NCBI GenBank assembly: GCA_900546565.1
Contig: URDC01000002.1
Location: forward strand, 62,001 to 126,000
Direction of reading: 5' to 3'
Source of the DNA: an uncultured Opitutales bacterium
GTDB taxonomy: Bacteria; Verrucomicrobiota; Verrucomicrobiia; Opitutales; Intestinicryptomonadaceae
DNA: 64,000 bases
The stretch's first letter is position 1. Each line of letters opens with the position of its first letter. Position numbers and translations under genes: made by a program. Under the pieces are notes generated by a model that searched no databases, had not been told where the DNA came from, and was given only the letters and a program-made list of their open reading frames with translations. Positions 1 through 9,440 of the stretch are shown here, piece by piece.

Positions 1-965
1 ACTACGCGCGGTTTCGCGGCGACGCCGAGTTCGTCAAAAAACATCTCGCGGGCGTGCGCGGAATAATAGAGTGGTTCGCCGACCGCCTCGACGCCGAACG
101 CGGAATGCTCAGGCCGCGCCTGCCCTATTGGCAGTTCGCCGACTGGTGCACCACAAAGGGAATGCGCAAGGGCTGGCACGAAACGGGCTGGGTTTTCGGA
201 ATCCCGCCCGAGGGCGAAAACGCGGGCAGCAGCATAAACACGCTGCACTTCGCCATCACGCTCAGACAGGCGGCTGAACTTATGGACCTGCTGCCCGACA
301 AATACTACGCGAAAAAATACCGCGCCCTTGCCGAAAAAGTCGCCGCCGACACCTACGCGCGGTGCTTCGACAAAACGCGCGGAGTCTTCCTCGACTACGA
401 GGGCGCAAAGTCGTCGAGCCAAAACGCAAACATTATGGCGGTTCTCGCCGACGCCCTGCCGCGCGGACAACAGCGCGAACTTATGCAAAAAACCGTCTCC
501 GACCCGACACTGACCCAGTGCACATTCTACTACCGCTTCTACCTGACCGAGGCGTTGAAAAAAGTCGGCATGGCTGACAGATACTACGCCGAACTCAAAC
601 CGTGGCGCGATATGCTCGACATCGGGCTTACGACATTCGCCGAAAATCCCGAGCCCGCCCGCAGCGACTGCCACGCGTGGAGCGCAAGCCCCAACTACCA
701 CCTGCTCTCGGTCGTCTGCGGCATTGAGCCCGCCGAGTTCGGATTCAAAAAAGTGCGCATAGCCCCGAACCTCGGCGAACTCAAAAGAGTCTCGGGCAAA
801 GTTCCGCACCCGAACGGACTAATTGAAGTCGAGTTCGAACGCAAATCCGCAAACGGCATCGCGGGCGAAATCCGCCTGCCCGACGGGCTAGACGGCGAAT
901 TCTTATGGCGCGGCAAAACGGTAAAACTCGTCGGCGGCAAAAACAAAATCTACATCGAAAACTAA
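1..965 (+). CDS. alpha-L-rhamnosidase (GH78), C-terminal part
   Basis: The reading frame is open from the first bases of the window, so only the C-terminal ~320 residues are present. The sequence has the (alpha/alpha)6-barrel and C-terminal beta-sandwich pattern of GH78 rhamnosidases: a tryptophan-rich stretch (LPYWQFADW), then RSDCHAWSASPNYHLLSVVC followed by FKKVRIAPNLG, the conserved entry to the C-terminal domain. The family removes terminal L-rhamnose from plant glycans, glycosides and pectic side chains. The catalytic acids and any signal peptide lie upstream of the window. It stops just before a strong bidirectional terminator shared with the convergent mrdA gene. Family assignment is from recognised motifs; substrate is inferred. 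Confidence 0.82.
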   Translation, partial: YARFRGDAEFVKKHLAGVRGIIEWFADRLDAERGMLRPRLPYWQFADWCTTKGMRKGWHETGWVFGIPPEGENAGSSINTLHFAITLRQAAELMDLLPDKYYAKKYRALAEKVAADTYARCFDKTRGVFLDYEGAKSSSQNANIMAVLADALPRGQQRELMQKTVSDPTLTQCTFYYRFYLTEALKKVGMADRYYAELKPWRDMLDIGLTTFAENPEPARSDCHAWSASPNYHLLSVVCGIEPAEFGFKKVRIAPNLGELKRVSGKVPHPNGLIEVEFERKSANGIAGEIRLPDGLDGEFLWRGKTVKLVGGKNKIYIEN

Positions 966-1011
966 ACACGAAAAACGCGCCGCCATTTTGCGCGACAACA
1001 CAAGCAATAAT

Positions 1012-1056
1012 AAAGAAAAAACCGTCCGATTTTTCCGCGACGGTTTTTCTTTTTTG
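1012..1056. terminator. bidirectional intrinsic terminator
   Basis: A 10-bp perfect stem, AAAAACCGTC (1017-1026) paired with GACGGTTTTT (1039-1048), has A/T runs on both sides. It lies between the convergent rhamnosidase and mrdA genes and can end transcripts from either side. Confidence 0.8.
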
Positions 1057-1182
1057 CAAAAACGACTTTTTCCTTTTATCCGTTTTCGATTTCCGTGCGC
1101 GCAAATTCCGCGCAAAAAAACGCGTCCGCAACCGCGCGTCTTTTCGGTTGAAACGCGCCCGAAAAACGCGGACAAAACGCGG

Positions 1183-3096
1183 CTAATTCGCGGGGCGGTT
1201 TTCGTAGTATTTCGTTAAGGCTTCGCGCACTATCGGACCCGCAGTGCGCCCGCCCGAGGCATCGCCGGGCTCTTCGCCCTCAACCACAACCGCCACGGCG
1301 ACTTCGGGATTTTCTATCGGCGAAAACGCAACCATCCATGCAAGCGCGAGCTTTTTGCCCGAAACATTCACCTGCGCCGTGCCCGATTTTGCCGCCACAC
1401 TCGCATAGTCGATTGCCGCGCGGCGGCACGTTCCGCGCTCGACCGCCGCCCGCATTCCCGCAAGAAGCGCGTTGTAGTTTTTGTCGCTTATCGGCAGCGG
1501 CTTCGCGCCGTGGTACGCAAGCGAGCCGTCGCGCGATGGGTCGTGGACAACGCTCGCCTTCGTGCGCGTGCGCCGCGCCGCAATCGAGGCGGTCATACAC
1601 GCCATTTGAATGGGCGTCTGCAAAAGATAGCCCTGCCCGATTGACGTGTTGGCGGTGTCGCCCGCGCTCCAAACGCCGTCGTAGGGACGCTTTTGGCGCT
1701 TGTATTCGGGGTCGGGAATAATCGTGCGCCGCCAGGAGTTTTCCAGAAGTTCTATCCCCGTGTCGGAATTGAGCCCGAGCATTTCGGCGGTGTCGTGGAT
1801 TGACGAAATTTTCGCGTCTATTCCCGCGCTGTAAAAATACACGTTGCAGCTTTTCGCAAGCGCGCCCGTCAGGTCGAGATTCCCGTGTCCGTGGCGGTTG
1901 TTGCAGGGAAAAATCCTCCTGCCGATTTTCATTCCGCCGTTGCAGGTTATGATTGTTTCTGGAACAATCACACCCTCCGAAAGAGCGGCAAGGCTCGTGA
2001 CGATTTTGAACGTCGACCCCGGCGGATAAAGCCCCTGAGTGGCGCGATTTAACCACGCGCCGCGCTGCGTGATTTCGGCGTTGACCGTGCGGGTGACAAA
2101 CGGCGTGAGCGTGTTGAGGTCGTAGCTCGGGCGGCTTGCCATCGCCAAGACTTCGCCCGTCTTCACGTCGAGAACCACCGCCGCGCCCTTGCGCTTGCCG
2201 AATGCGTCTTCGACAGCCTCCTGAATGCCGATGTCTACGGAAAGCGTCAGGTTTTTGCCCTTTTTCGACGGGATGTCGACAATGCTTTCATACTGGTAGC
2301 CCATATGGTCTACAACCCAGATTTTCGCGCCGTTCGAGCCCGAAAGGCGGTCGTTGAAAGCCTTCTCGACGCCGCTGCGGCCGTGCTCGCCCGCAAAGGA
2401 ATACGTGCGCAGCTCCTCTCCGGGAATGCCCGTCGCATCGATGTTGTCGAAGTTGCTTGTGACAAATCCCAAAACGTGCGCGGCAGTCTCGCCGTAGGGA
2501 TAATAACGCGCCGAAGACGTGTATATTTGCACGGGCGAATCTATCGGCAACACCTCCGCCAAAATGGCGTGCTCGCGGGCGGTCAAATCCTTTATTAGCG
2601 GATAAGGCAAAAGACGGCGTTGCCACGCGTGTTTTTCGAATTCGGCTACATTGTGTTTGTAGTCCGTTCCCAAAATCGCGTTAACTTTGTCGGTGTATTT
2701 TTTTAGAATCCGCGCGCGCGCCACACTGTTTGACGATGGCAACGGGTCGGGCAGCTTTTCGCCGCGGGCAAGCTGGGCGCGGCGGACGGCGCGTATCGAA
2801 GCCGCCTCGCGGCTGATTTCCTCGTTGATATCGTTGAAAAACACGACCGCCGAATAGCGCGGCTTGTTCGTGACAAACAGCGTCCCGTTGCGGTCGAGAA
2901 TGTCGCCCCTCGCGGCGGGTTTTATCACGCGCCTGAGGCTCTGGCGGTCGCTGCGCTTGGTGTAGTAGTCGTGCATATAAATCTGGCGCACGCCCAAAAA
3001 GAACGCGAGCACGAAAAACGCGAAGCCGAAAAGCCCGTAAAAAAACGGGATTCTCGGATTCGCCTTCGAATACACCTCCTTCTTCGCAACCACCAT
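1183..3096 (-). CDS. mrdA: penicillin-binding protein 2, elongasome transpeptidase
   Basis: A 637-residue class B PBP that cross-links peptidoglycan during lateral wall growth. One N-terminal membrane anchor (about residues 17-37) precedes a PBP-dimerisation domain and the transpeptidase domain. The active-site motifs are all present: SxxK in PPGSTFKIVTSL (Ser near 361), SxN in SCNVYF (near 412) and KSGTAQ (near 567). It is the last gene of the minus-strand order mreB, mreC, mreD, mrdA, the classical rod-shape cluster, and starts 4 bp after the mreD stop. Length is normal for PBP2. The 3' end runs toward the bidirectional terminator at about 1016-1050. Confidence 0.95.
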   Translation of the reverse strand: MVVAKKEVYSKANPRIPFFYGLFGFAFFVLAFFLGVRQIYMHDYYTKRSDRQSLRRVIKPAARGDILDRNGTLFVTNKPRYSAVVFFNDINEEISREAASIRAVRRAQLARGEKLPDPLPSSNSVARARILKKYTDKVNAILGTDYKHNVAEFEKHAWQRRLLPYPLIKDLTAREHAILAEVLPIDSPVQIYTSSARYYPYGETAAHVLGFVTSNFDNIDATGIPGEELRTYSFAGEHGRSGVEKAFNDRLSGSNGAKIWVVDHMGYQYESIVDIPSKKGKNLTLSVDIGIQEAVEDAFGKRKGAAVVLDVKTGEVLAMASRPSYDLNTLTPFVTRTVNAEITQRGAWLNRATQGLYPPGSTFKIVTSLAALSEGVIVPETIITCNGGMKIGRRIFPCNNRHGHGNLDLTGALAKSCNVYFYSAGIDAKISSIHDTAEMLGLNSDTGIELLENSWRRTIIPDPEYKRQKRPYDGVWSAGDTANTSIGQGYLLQTPIQMACMTASIAARRTRTKASVVHDPSRDGSLAYHGAKPLPISDKNYNALLAGMRAAVERGTCRRAAIDYASVAAKSGTAQVNVSGKKLALAWMVAFSPIENPEVAVAVVVEGEEPGDASGGRTAGPIVREALTKYYENRPAN

Positions 3097-3100
3097 AAAA

Positions 3101-3628
3101 TCAAATGTCCTCGCCCACAGTTATATCGACACCGAAAAACCCCGCAATGGCCACGGGCAAATCCATGCAAAAGCGGGCGCAGAAAACGAGCGCAAGCCCC
3201 GAAAACGCCCAGTCCGAAAACACGCGCTCGACATACGCCCCCACGCTCTGCGCCCCGAACGGAAACGCCAGCGCGTAATACAAAAACACCGCCGTGTTCG
3301 CAATCTCCATAAGAGCCACCGACGAAAGCCAACCAGCCCCGCGGAATCTGAAACGCACCGCGTTTACGACAAGCGCGACGCCAACCCAGACCGCACAGAC
3401 AGCAAAGGAGTTTACGGGTTCGTTGCAGGAAGTCGCAAACGCGGCAAACGCCACCACAACCGCCGCAGAAACCGCCTTCATATAAACCGCCGCAGGCACT
3501 ATGAAAAGCGCGGGCAAAACAAACGCCGCAAACGGGGACGCCAACGAATTGAGCGCGTTGAGAACCACCCAATAGCAGGCATTCAACGCCAAAAACAAAA
3601 CTATGCAGATGTCGAAACGCCTGAACAT
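3101..3628 (-). CDS. mreD: rod shape-determining protein MreD
   Basis: A 175-residue, very hydrophobic protein with about five predicted membrane segments, placed exactly between mreC and mrdA. MreD proteins diverge strongly in sequence and are recognised mainly by size, hydrophobicity and this position. It belongs to the membrane part of the elongasome with MreC, RodA and PBP2. Start is the ATG at 3628, three bases after the mreC stop; the stop lies 4 bp before the mrdA ATG. The spacing implies a single transcript. The call rests largely on context. Confidence 0.85.
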   Translation of the reverse strand: MFRRFDICIVLFLALNACYWVVLNALNSLASPFAAFVLPALFIVPAAVYMKAVSAAVVVAFAAFATSCNEPVNSFAVCAVWVGVALVVNAVRFRFRGAGWLSSVALMEIANTAVFLYYALAFPFGAQSVGAYVERVFSDWAFSGLALVFCARFCMDLPVAIAGFFGVDITVGEDI

Positions 3629-3631
3629 TTT

Positions 3632-4459
3632 CTACTTCAAATCCGCGACGGGTATCAAAACCGCCGCCTCCTTTATCGACGAAAGTTCGGGGTTAAGCCG
3701 CACCGTGCCCGACTTGAAAAGCTCGTCGCCGTCGAGTTTTAGCGACGTTATTTCGCCAATCAAAATTCCGTCGGGAAACGACCCCGCAAGCGAGGAGGTC
3801 ACAATCACCGCGCCAGAAGTCTCGTCGACGTCCGAAGGCACATCGCGTATCTCTCCCCCCGACGAGCGTAGCGAAACGCCGCCCAGCCCCTGATAGATTA
3901 TCGGGCGGTCGTCGCCCTTTATGTGGCAGGCTATGCGGAAATCGCGGCTGCTTACCAAGTCGACTTCGCAGGTATAAAGCCCTACCGACCCCACCCGGCC
4001 AACAACTCCTCCGCCGTAGACGACCGCATAGCCGACTTTGATTCCGTGCAGACTGCCCTTGCGCAGGGTTATGCGCTGCCACCACGCGTTGATGTCGCGC
4101 TTTACGACCCGCGCTATTTCCATATTGAACCTGTCCTGCGAGGGCAGTTTGAGGAACTTTTCAAGCCTGTTTATTTGCAGGCGCAACGACGCGTTTTCAA
4201 TCACGTTCATCTCATACGCGGCATTTAGCCGCGCCAAGTCGCGCCCCGCCTCGATTAGCGAACGTTTGGAGTTGGAGTTCAGGCTCCAAAATTTTTGCAG
4301 GTCGTTCAGCTGCGACGGCAATGCCTCCAACGGCGCGCGGAATTCCGCAAAGGACTTCTTCGAAAAATCCTTCAACCACGCCGGCAACAATACGCACCCA
4401 AGCAGGACGAATCCGAAAACCGCCACATTGCGAATGCTTTTGAAATCCTTAAAACTCAC
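3632..4459 (-). CDS. mreC: rod shape-determining protein MreC
   Basis: A 275-residue periplasmic scaffold of the elongasome. One N-terminal membrane segment (about 10-28) is followed by a helical coiled region and then the MreC beta-barrel core, marked by ARVVKRDINAWWQRITLRKG, GIKVGYAVVYGGGVVGRVG and LVSSRDFRIAC. The apparent start is GTG at 4459; no nearby ATG fits better. It follows mreB after a 212-bp gap and is closely coupled to mreD. Confidence 0.93.
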   Translation of the reverse strand: MSFKDFKSIRNVAVFGFVLLGCVLLPAWLKDFSKKSFAEFRAPLEALPSQLNDLQKFWSLNSNSKRSLIEAGRDLARLNAAYEMNVIENASLRLQINRLEKFLKLPSQDRFNMEIARVVKRDINAWWQRITLRKGSLHGIKVGYAVVYGGGVVGRVGSVGLYTCEVDLVSSRDFRIACHIKGDDRPIIYQGLGGVSLRSSGGEIRDVPSDVDETSGAVIVTSSLAGSFPDGILIGEITSLKLDGDELFKSGTVRLNPELSSIKEAAVLIPVADLK

Positions 4460-4570
4460 CCGAAAAAATCCCCAAGCCTATCGAAAGTTAAAAAAGAAAA
4501 ACGAAAAAGTCAGCGCGTATTCAAGATGCGCGGAACAGACAAAGAAAAATCCCGCGCATTCGACGAACCT

Positions 4571-4599
4571 CCGCGGTTCGAAAAAAAACCGAATCGCGG
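4571..4599. other. hairpin in the mreB-mreC gap
   Basis: CCGCGGTTCG (4571-4580) can pair with CGAATCGCGG (4590-4599), with one G-T pair, across an A-rich loop. It sits in the 212-bp untranslated stretch between mreB and mreC, so it could attenuate or process the operon mRNA. No function is shown by the sequence alone. Confidence 0.35.
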
Positions 4600-4671
4600 C
4601 GCCAGCCCCAAATTGCCCGCGCAAAACGGGCGGCAAAAAACGAACGAACACGCGGCGGGACGACACCCCTC

Positions 4672-5682
4672 CTACGCATTGTCCTTCGCCCAAAAATCCA
4701 TATTTTTAAGCACCTGCCCCGTGCCCTTTACAACCGCCTTCAACGGGTCGTCGGCAACAAAGCATGGCAAGCCCGTGACGTCGGTTATGCGCAGGTTGAG
4801 ATTGCGGATAAGCGCGCCGCCGCCGGCCAAAACTATCGCGCGGTTGACCATATCTGCGCTGAGTTCGGGCGGACACTTTTCGAGCACTTCGCGGATTGCA
4901 TCGGTGATTTCCTTGAACGAATCCGAAAGCGCGTCGCGTATCTCCTGCGACGACACATAAAGCGTCTTCGGCAGACCCGCAACCGAGTCGCGCCCGCGCA
5001 CTTCCCAAGTAAGCTCCTTGTCGAGCGGGAACGCCGAGCCGATGTTGATTTTGATTTCCTCGGCAGTGCGCTCGCCTATGATGAGGTTGTAGACGCGCTT
5101 CATATAGCTTGCAATGCAGGCGTCGAAGGCGTCGCCGCCTATGCGCACGCTCTTTGCGTAGCAAATGTCGCCGAGCGAAATTACGGCGATTTCCGTCGTG
5201 CCGCCGCCGATGTCGACAATCATATTCGCCGTCGGCTCCTCTATTGGAAGACCCGCACCGATTGCCGCCATAAGCGGTTCTTCCTTCAAGCGGACGGAAC
5301 GCGCCCCTGCGTGGATTGCCGATTCGTGGACGGCGCGGCGTTCCACTTCCGTAATCCCCGAGGGAACGGCCACCACTACGCGCGGGGCTATCAAATTAAA
5401 TTTGTTCGAGGCCTTCTCGATAAAGTAGCGCAGCATAACTTCGGTGATTTCGAAGTCGGCTATGACGCCCTTTTTCATCGGGCGAATCGCCGTGATATTG
5501 CCGGGGGTTTTGCCGAGCATTTTCTTGGCTTTTTCGCCGACGGCTACGACTTTTTTCGAATTGTTGTAAACCGCCACGACGCTGGGTTCGCTGATTACAA
5601 CTTCGTCTTTTGTATACACGAGCGTATTAGCCGTGCCCAAGTCGATACCGATATCGTTTGATAATAGGTTTAAGCCTGCCAT
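4672..5682 (-). CDS. mreB: rod shape-determining protein MreB (bacterial actin)
   Basis: A 336-residue actin-family ATPase that forms membrane-associated filaments and steers lateral wall synthesis. Visible actin motifs: phosphate 1 IGIDLGTANTLVY near the N-terminus, phosphate 2 VDIGGGTTEIAVISLG in the middle, and the adenosine motif IVLAGGGALIRNL near the C-terminus. The length is typical. It is the first gene of the shape cluster, divergent from dsbD, so the 205-bp region 5683-5887 must hold its promoter. Confidence 0.96.
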   Translation of the reverse strand: MAGLNLLSNDIGIDLGTANTLVYTKDEVVISEPSVVAVYNNSKKVVAVGEKAKKMLGKTPGNITAIRPMKKGVIADFEITEVMLRYFIEKASNKFNLIAPRVVVAVPSGITEVERRAVHESAIHAGARSVRLKEEPLMAAIGAGLPIEEPTANMIVDIGGGTTEIAVISLGDICYAKSVRIGGDAFDACIASYMKRVYNLIIGERTAEEIKINIGSAFPLDKELTWEVRGRDSVAGLPKTLYVSSQEIRDALSDSFKEITDAIREVLEKCPPELSADMVNRAIVLAGGGALIRNLNLRITDVTGLPCFVADDPLKAVVKGTGQVLKNMDFWAKDNA

Positions 5683-5887
5683 ATTTTTGTTTGTAAAAAT
5701 TTGTCGATAGTAAGAATATTATTGAATTTCGGACAACCTGAAAGTAGGGTTGATTTTTGCAAAAAAAATTCCATTTTTTAGCCGTATTGTCAACATTTTA
5801 AAACAGATTTTTATGACGCGACAAGCCCTTTACATTCCGCAACTAAAACGCCTTTCGCATACGCCGTTACATCGGGCGGCGGTGCGG

Positions 5888-7720
5888 ATGCATTCGGCGG
5901 CGATTTCCAGACTGTGTTTCGCCCTCGTTGCGGCGGTGGTGTTTTGCGGCGCAAAATGCGTTGCCGCCTCGGGCGTGGAGTTCGACGTTTCGCGTGTTTC
6001 GGGCGAAGAAGTCCGCGCGGGCGACGCGTTCGAAGTCGACGCGAAGTTCACAATCCCCAAGGGCGTGCACATCTACCCGCAGACGACCGAACTCGGGCTT
6101 CCCACAAAAATCAAGGCAGCCCGCCTTCCCGACGGGTTCGCCCTCGTCAAAACCGAGTTTCCGAAAGCGGGCGAGTTCGAATTTATGGGCGTTCGCTCGG
6201 CGGGATACTCGCGCGACTTCGCCGTAAAACTCTTTGTAAAAACCGCCGACACCGCGACATCCGAAACGCCGCAAACGCTGCTTTTCAAAGCTTCGTGGCT
6301 GGCGTGCTCCGACAAATGCGAGCCCGAAGAGCAAACCGCCGCGCTGCAAATAACCCTCGCCCCGCCGCAACCGACAACCTCCTCCGCTTTGCCGGAAACG
6401 CTGCAATCCCCATCGGCAACCGCTTCCCATCCAACCGCGCAGGCTCAAACCGCCGCCGCCAAATCTTCTGTCGAATCCGCCCTCCAAAGCCCGACCCGAA
6501 AATTCTGGGGTGCGATTTTTGCGGCATTTCTGGGCGGAATAATTTTAAACGCAATGCCGTGCGTATTCCCCGTAATCGGGCTGAAAGTTATGTCGTTCGC
6601 GGCTTCGGGCGGCAGGGGACGCTCCTACACCGTAGCAAACAGCCTGATTTTTTCGGCGGGAATCGTCGCGACATTTCTGCTTTTGGGCGCGGTTCTGGCG
6701 GCGTTTAAAAGCGCGGGCGAAACCGCGGGCTGGGGCTTCCAGCTTCAAAACCCGATTTTTTCGATCGCAATGGCTGCGGTATTTTGGCTTGTCGCGCTCG
6801 ACTTCGCGGGCGTATGGGAATTCGGCAGCTCCGTAAGTTCGGCGGCGGCGCGGATAGACACCTCGAAGGCTGGCGCATTTGCCAAAAGCTTTTTTTCGGG
6901 CGTGCTGGCGGTGCTCGTGGCGAGCCCGTGCGTTGCTCCGTTTATGGCGGGCGCGATCGGATTCGCTCTCGCGGGAGAGGCGTCCGCACCCGAATGCGCG
7001 GCAGTAATCGTCGCGGTGGGCGCGGGAATGTCCGCGCCATACGCGCTGCTTGCGGCGTTTCCGTCGGCGATAAAAATTCTGCCGAGACCGGGCGGCTGGC
7101 TCGACATCCTAAAAAAAATCCTCTCGATTCCGCTTTTTGCGACAGTCGCGTGGCTTGTATGGGTATACATAAATCAGGGCGGAAGCGCGACCGCCGCGGG
7201 CTTTGCCTTCGCGATTCTGGCGGTTGCCGCTGTCGTCTGGGGGAAATTTGCGAATGCCGCCCGCCCGACAAAGACGCGCATAAAGGCGGTGGGGCTTTGC
7301 GCGATTCTCGCCGCCTGCGCAATAGCCGCAGTCTGGAATTTCACGCACCCCCCGCACTCCGCCGCACTCCCCGACACCCCGAACGCGTGGACGGCGGCGA
7401 AAGTCGAAAAACTGCGCCGCAGCGGCAAAATCGTCTTCGTCAATTTTACGGCGTCGTGGTGCATAACCTGCCAATATAACAAAACGGTGCTCGAATCGGA
7501 AAAAATCAAAAAACTCTTCGCCGAAAAAAACGTCGCGGTTCTCGTCGCGGATTGGACGAACAAAAACGGCGAAATCGCCGCGCAGCTTAAAAAATTCGGT
7601 TCTGCGGGAGTGCCCATGTATCTCGTCTACCCGCCCGACCCCGCAAAAAAGCCGGTGGTGCTGAACTCGATTCTCACCGCCGCAGAAGTTGCGGAAGCGG
7701 TTGACAAACTCGGGCATTAG
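5888..7720 (+). CDS. dsbD: thiol:disulfide interchange protein DsbD-like
   Basis: A transmembrane electron carrier that passes reducing power from cytoplasmic thioredoxin to periplasmic or secreted thiol proteins. The order is signal peptide (from MHSAAISRLCFALVAAVV), N-terminal DsbD-alpha immunoglobulin-like domain with a Cys pair (CSDKC), eight or so membrane helices with the paired cysteines in AMPCVFPVIG and ASPCVAPFMAG, and a C-terminal thioredoxin domain with CITC in NFTASWCITCQ. I chose ATG 5888 because it puts the signal peptide at the N-terminus. ATG 5813 in the same frame is possible but would leave a long charged extension. Confidence 0.9.
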   Translation: MHSAAISRLCFALVAAVVFCGAKCVAASGVEFDVSRVSGEEVRAGDAFEVDAKFTIPKGVHIYPQTTELGLPTKIKAARLPDGFALVKTEFPKAGEFEFMGVRSAGYSRDFAVKLFVKTADTATSETPQTLLFKASWLACSDKCEPEEQTAALQITLAPPQPTTSSALPETLQSPSATASHPTAQAQTAAAKSSVESALQSPTRKFWGAIFAAFLGGIILNAMPCVFPVIGLKVMSFAASGGRGRSYTVANSLIFSAGIVATFLLLGAVLAAFKSAGETAGWGFQLQNPIFSIAMAAVFWLVALDFAGVWEFGSSVSSAAARIDTSKAGAFAKSFFSGVLAVLVASPCVAPFMAGAIGFALAGEASAPECAAVIVAVGAGMSAPYALLAAFPSAIKILPRPGGWLDILKKILSIPLFATVAWLVWVYINQGGSATAAGFAFAILAVAAVVWGKFANAARPTKTRIKAVGLCAILAACAIAAVWNFTHPPHSAALPDTPNAWTAAKVEKLRRSGKIVFVNFTASWCITCQYNKTVLESEKIKKLFAEKNVAVLVADWTNKNGEIAAQLKKFGSAGVPMYLVYPPDPAKKPVVLNSILTAAEVAEAVDKLGH

Positions 7721-7753
7721 TGCAAAATCGGATTCCGTATTTTATACAACAAT

Positions 7754-9013
7754 ATGGAATCTTCACGTTTTCTCACACCCGAAACCGCAAAAAAAATCGC
7801 CGAAAAGTTCGGCACCCCCTGCTACGTTTACAGCGAGGCCGCGCTCGTAGAGCAGGCAAAAAAGGCACTCGCCTTCCCCAATGCGTTCGGAATAACCGTC
7901 CGCTACGCAATGAAGGCGGCGTCGAACAAAAACATTTTGCGCCTGTTCGATTCACTCGGGCTGCATATCGACGCATCCAGCGCATTCGAAGTCGCGCGAG
8001 CAATCTCGGCGGGCGTCGCCCCTGAAAAAATCTCGCTTTCGTCGCAGCAGCTCCCCGACAATCTGCGCGAAACCGTTTCGAAGGGCGTAAAATACAACGC
8101 CTGCTCCCTGCGTCAGTTGGAGGAATACGGAAAACTCTTCCCGAACACCGAAGTCGGCGTGCGCATCAACCCCGGGCTCGGCTCGGGCGGCACAAAGCGC
8201 ACAAACGTAGGCGGCCCCGCGTCGTCGTTCGGAATCTGGTTCGAATACATCGAAGACATCAAAAAGACCGCCGCAAAATACTCGCTTAAAATCGCCCGAA
8301 TACACACGCACATCGGCTCGGGCTCCGACCCCGCCGTCTGGCAGAAAGTCGCGAAAATGAGCCTCGACACCGTCGAAAAATTCCCCGATGTCAAAACGCT
8401 CAATATGGGCGGCGGCTATAAAGTGGCGCGCATGGCGGACGAAAAACCGACCGACTTGCAGGAAATCGGCAAGCCCGTCGCGGAACTCGTCGCCGACTTC
8501 GCCGCCCGCACGGGGCGCAAACTAGCCTTCGAAATCGAACCGGGAACATTCCTCGCGGCGAATTGCGCCGCAGTGCTCGCCCGCATTCAGGACATCTGCG
8601 ACACCGGCAGCGGCGGCTATGAATTCCTCAAACTCGATACGGGTATGACCGACATTCTGCGCCCGTCAATCTACGGCGCGCAACACCCCATCACCGTTCT
8701 TTGCGACCCCGCTACGCGCCCGACAAAACAATACATCGTCGTCGGACATTGTTGCGAAAGCGGCGACATTCTCACCCCCGCGCCCTCCGACCCCGAGGGG
8801 CTTGCCCCGCGCGAGCTCTCCGCCGCCGAAATCGGCGACCTCTGCGCTATCGACGGCGCGGGCGCATATTGCAGCTCGATGAGCGTCCCCAACTACAATT
8901 CCTACCCCGCCTCGGCGGAAGTTATGCTGCGCCGCGACGGCTCGCTCGTGCTTATGCGCAAACGCCAGACGCCGGAACAGGTCTACGAAAACGAAGTCGA
9001 CATCGACCTCTAA
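7754..9013 (+). CDS. lysA: diaminopimelate decarboxylase
   Basis: A PLP-dependent fold-III decarboxylase that converts meso-diaminopimelate to L-lysine, the last step of lysine synthesis. Of 419 residues, the PLP lysine is in VRYAMKAASNKN (about residue 54), HIGSG and MGGGYK are the phosphate-binding loops, EPGTF follows, and the dimer active-site segment is GHCCESGDIL with YCSSMSVPNYNS after it. Related decarboxylases such as carboxynorspermidine decarboxylase are less likely given LDTGMTDILRPSIYG. It is the first gene of a plus-strand run that continues to 15637. Confidence 0.92.
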   Translation: MESSRFLTPETAKKIAEKFGTPCYVYSEAALVEQAKKALAFPNAFGITVRYAMKAASNKNILRLFDSLGLHIDASSAFEVARAISAGVAPEKISLSSQQLPDNLRETVSKGVKYNACSLRQLEEYGKLFPNTEVGVRINPGLGSGGTKRTNVGGPASSFGIWFEYIEDIKKTAAKYSLKIARIHTHIGSGSDPAVWQKVAKMSLDTVEKFPDVKTLNMGGGYKVARMADEKPTDLQEIGKPVAELVADFAARTGRKLAFEIEPGTFLAANCAAVLARIQDICDTGSGGYEFLKLDTGMTDILRPSIYGAQHPITVLCDPATRPTKQYIVVGHCCESGDILTPAPSDPEGLAPRELSAAEIGDLCAIDGAGAYCSSMSVPNYNSYPASAEVMLRRDGSLVLMRKRQTPEQVYENEVDIDL

Positions 9014-9035
9014 CCCCACTCCCACGCCGAAAAAT

Positions 9036-9440
9036 ATGATTTGCGCCTCCACGAAAATCAAAGTGCGCTTCGCCGAAACCGACGCGATGGGCGTCGTCTA
9101 CCACGCCAACTATCTGCCGTGGTGCGAGTGCGCGCGCCTCGCGCTGATAGAAAGCTTCGGCGTCAAATACGAAGACCTAATCGAAATGGGCTTCCACCTG
9201 CCCGTCGTCGAAGTCCGCGTCAATTACAAATACCCCGCGCGCTTCGACGACGAAGTCGAAATTAAGGCTAAAATCACTCAGACGCCGAACGTCAAAATCG
9301 TCATCGAATACGAGTTGACCGCCAATTCGCGCCTGCTTGCGACGGCACAGACAACGCACGTTTTCGTGAATTCCTCGGGCGCGCCCGTCAAGCCGCCGCG
9401 CGATTTTATGGACGCGCTCAAAAAGGCTTTCGACAAATGA
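9036..9440 (+). CDS. hotdog-fold acyl-CoA thioesterase, YbgC/4HBT family
   Basis: A 134-residue single-domain hotdog thioesterase. The family signature is clear: VRFAETDAMGVVYHANYLPW, with the catalytic aspartate in DAMGVVYH, then VRVNYKYPARFDDEVEI. These enzymes hydrolyse acyl-CoA or acyl-ACP thioesters; YbgC members are linked to envelope and phospholipid metabolism, though no tol-pal genes are adjacent here. It starts 22 bp after lysA and overlaps the next gene by 4 bp (ATGA), so the two are translationally coupled. Confidence 0.88.
   Translation: MICASTKIKVRFAETDAMGVVYHANYLPWCECARLALIESFGVKYEDLIEMGFHLPVVEVRVNYKYPARFDDEVEIKAKITQTPNVKIVIEYELTANSRLLATAQTTHVFVNSSGAPVKPPRDFMDALKKAFDK

Noticed and set aside
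5750..5887. Upstream TTG or ATG starts for dsbD
   Set aside because: They would put a long charged extension before a clear signal peptide; ATG 5888 is more natural, though not proven.
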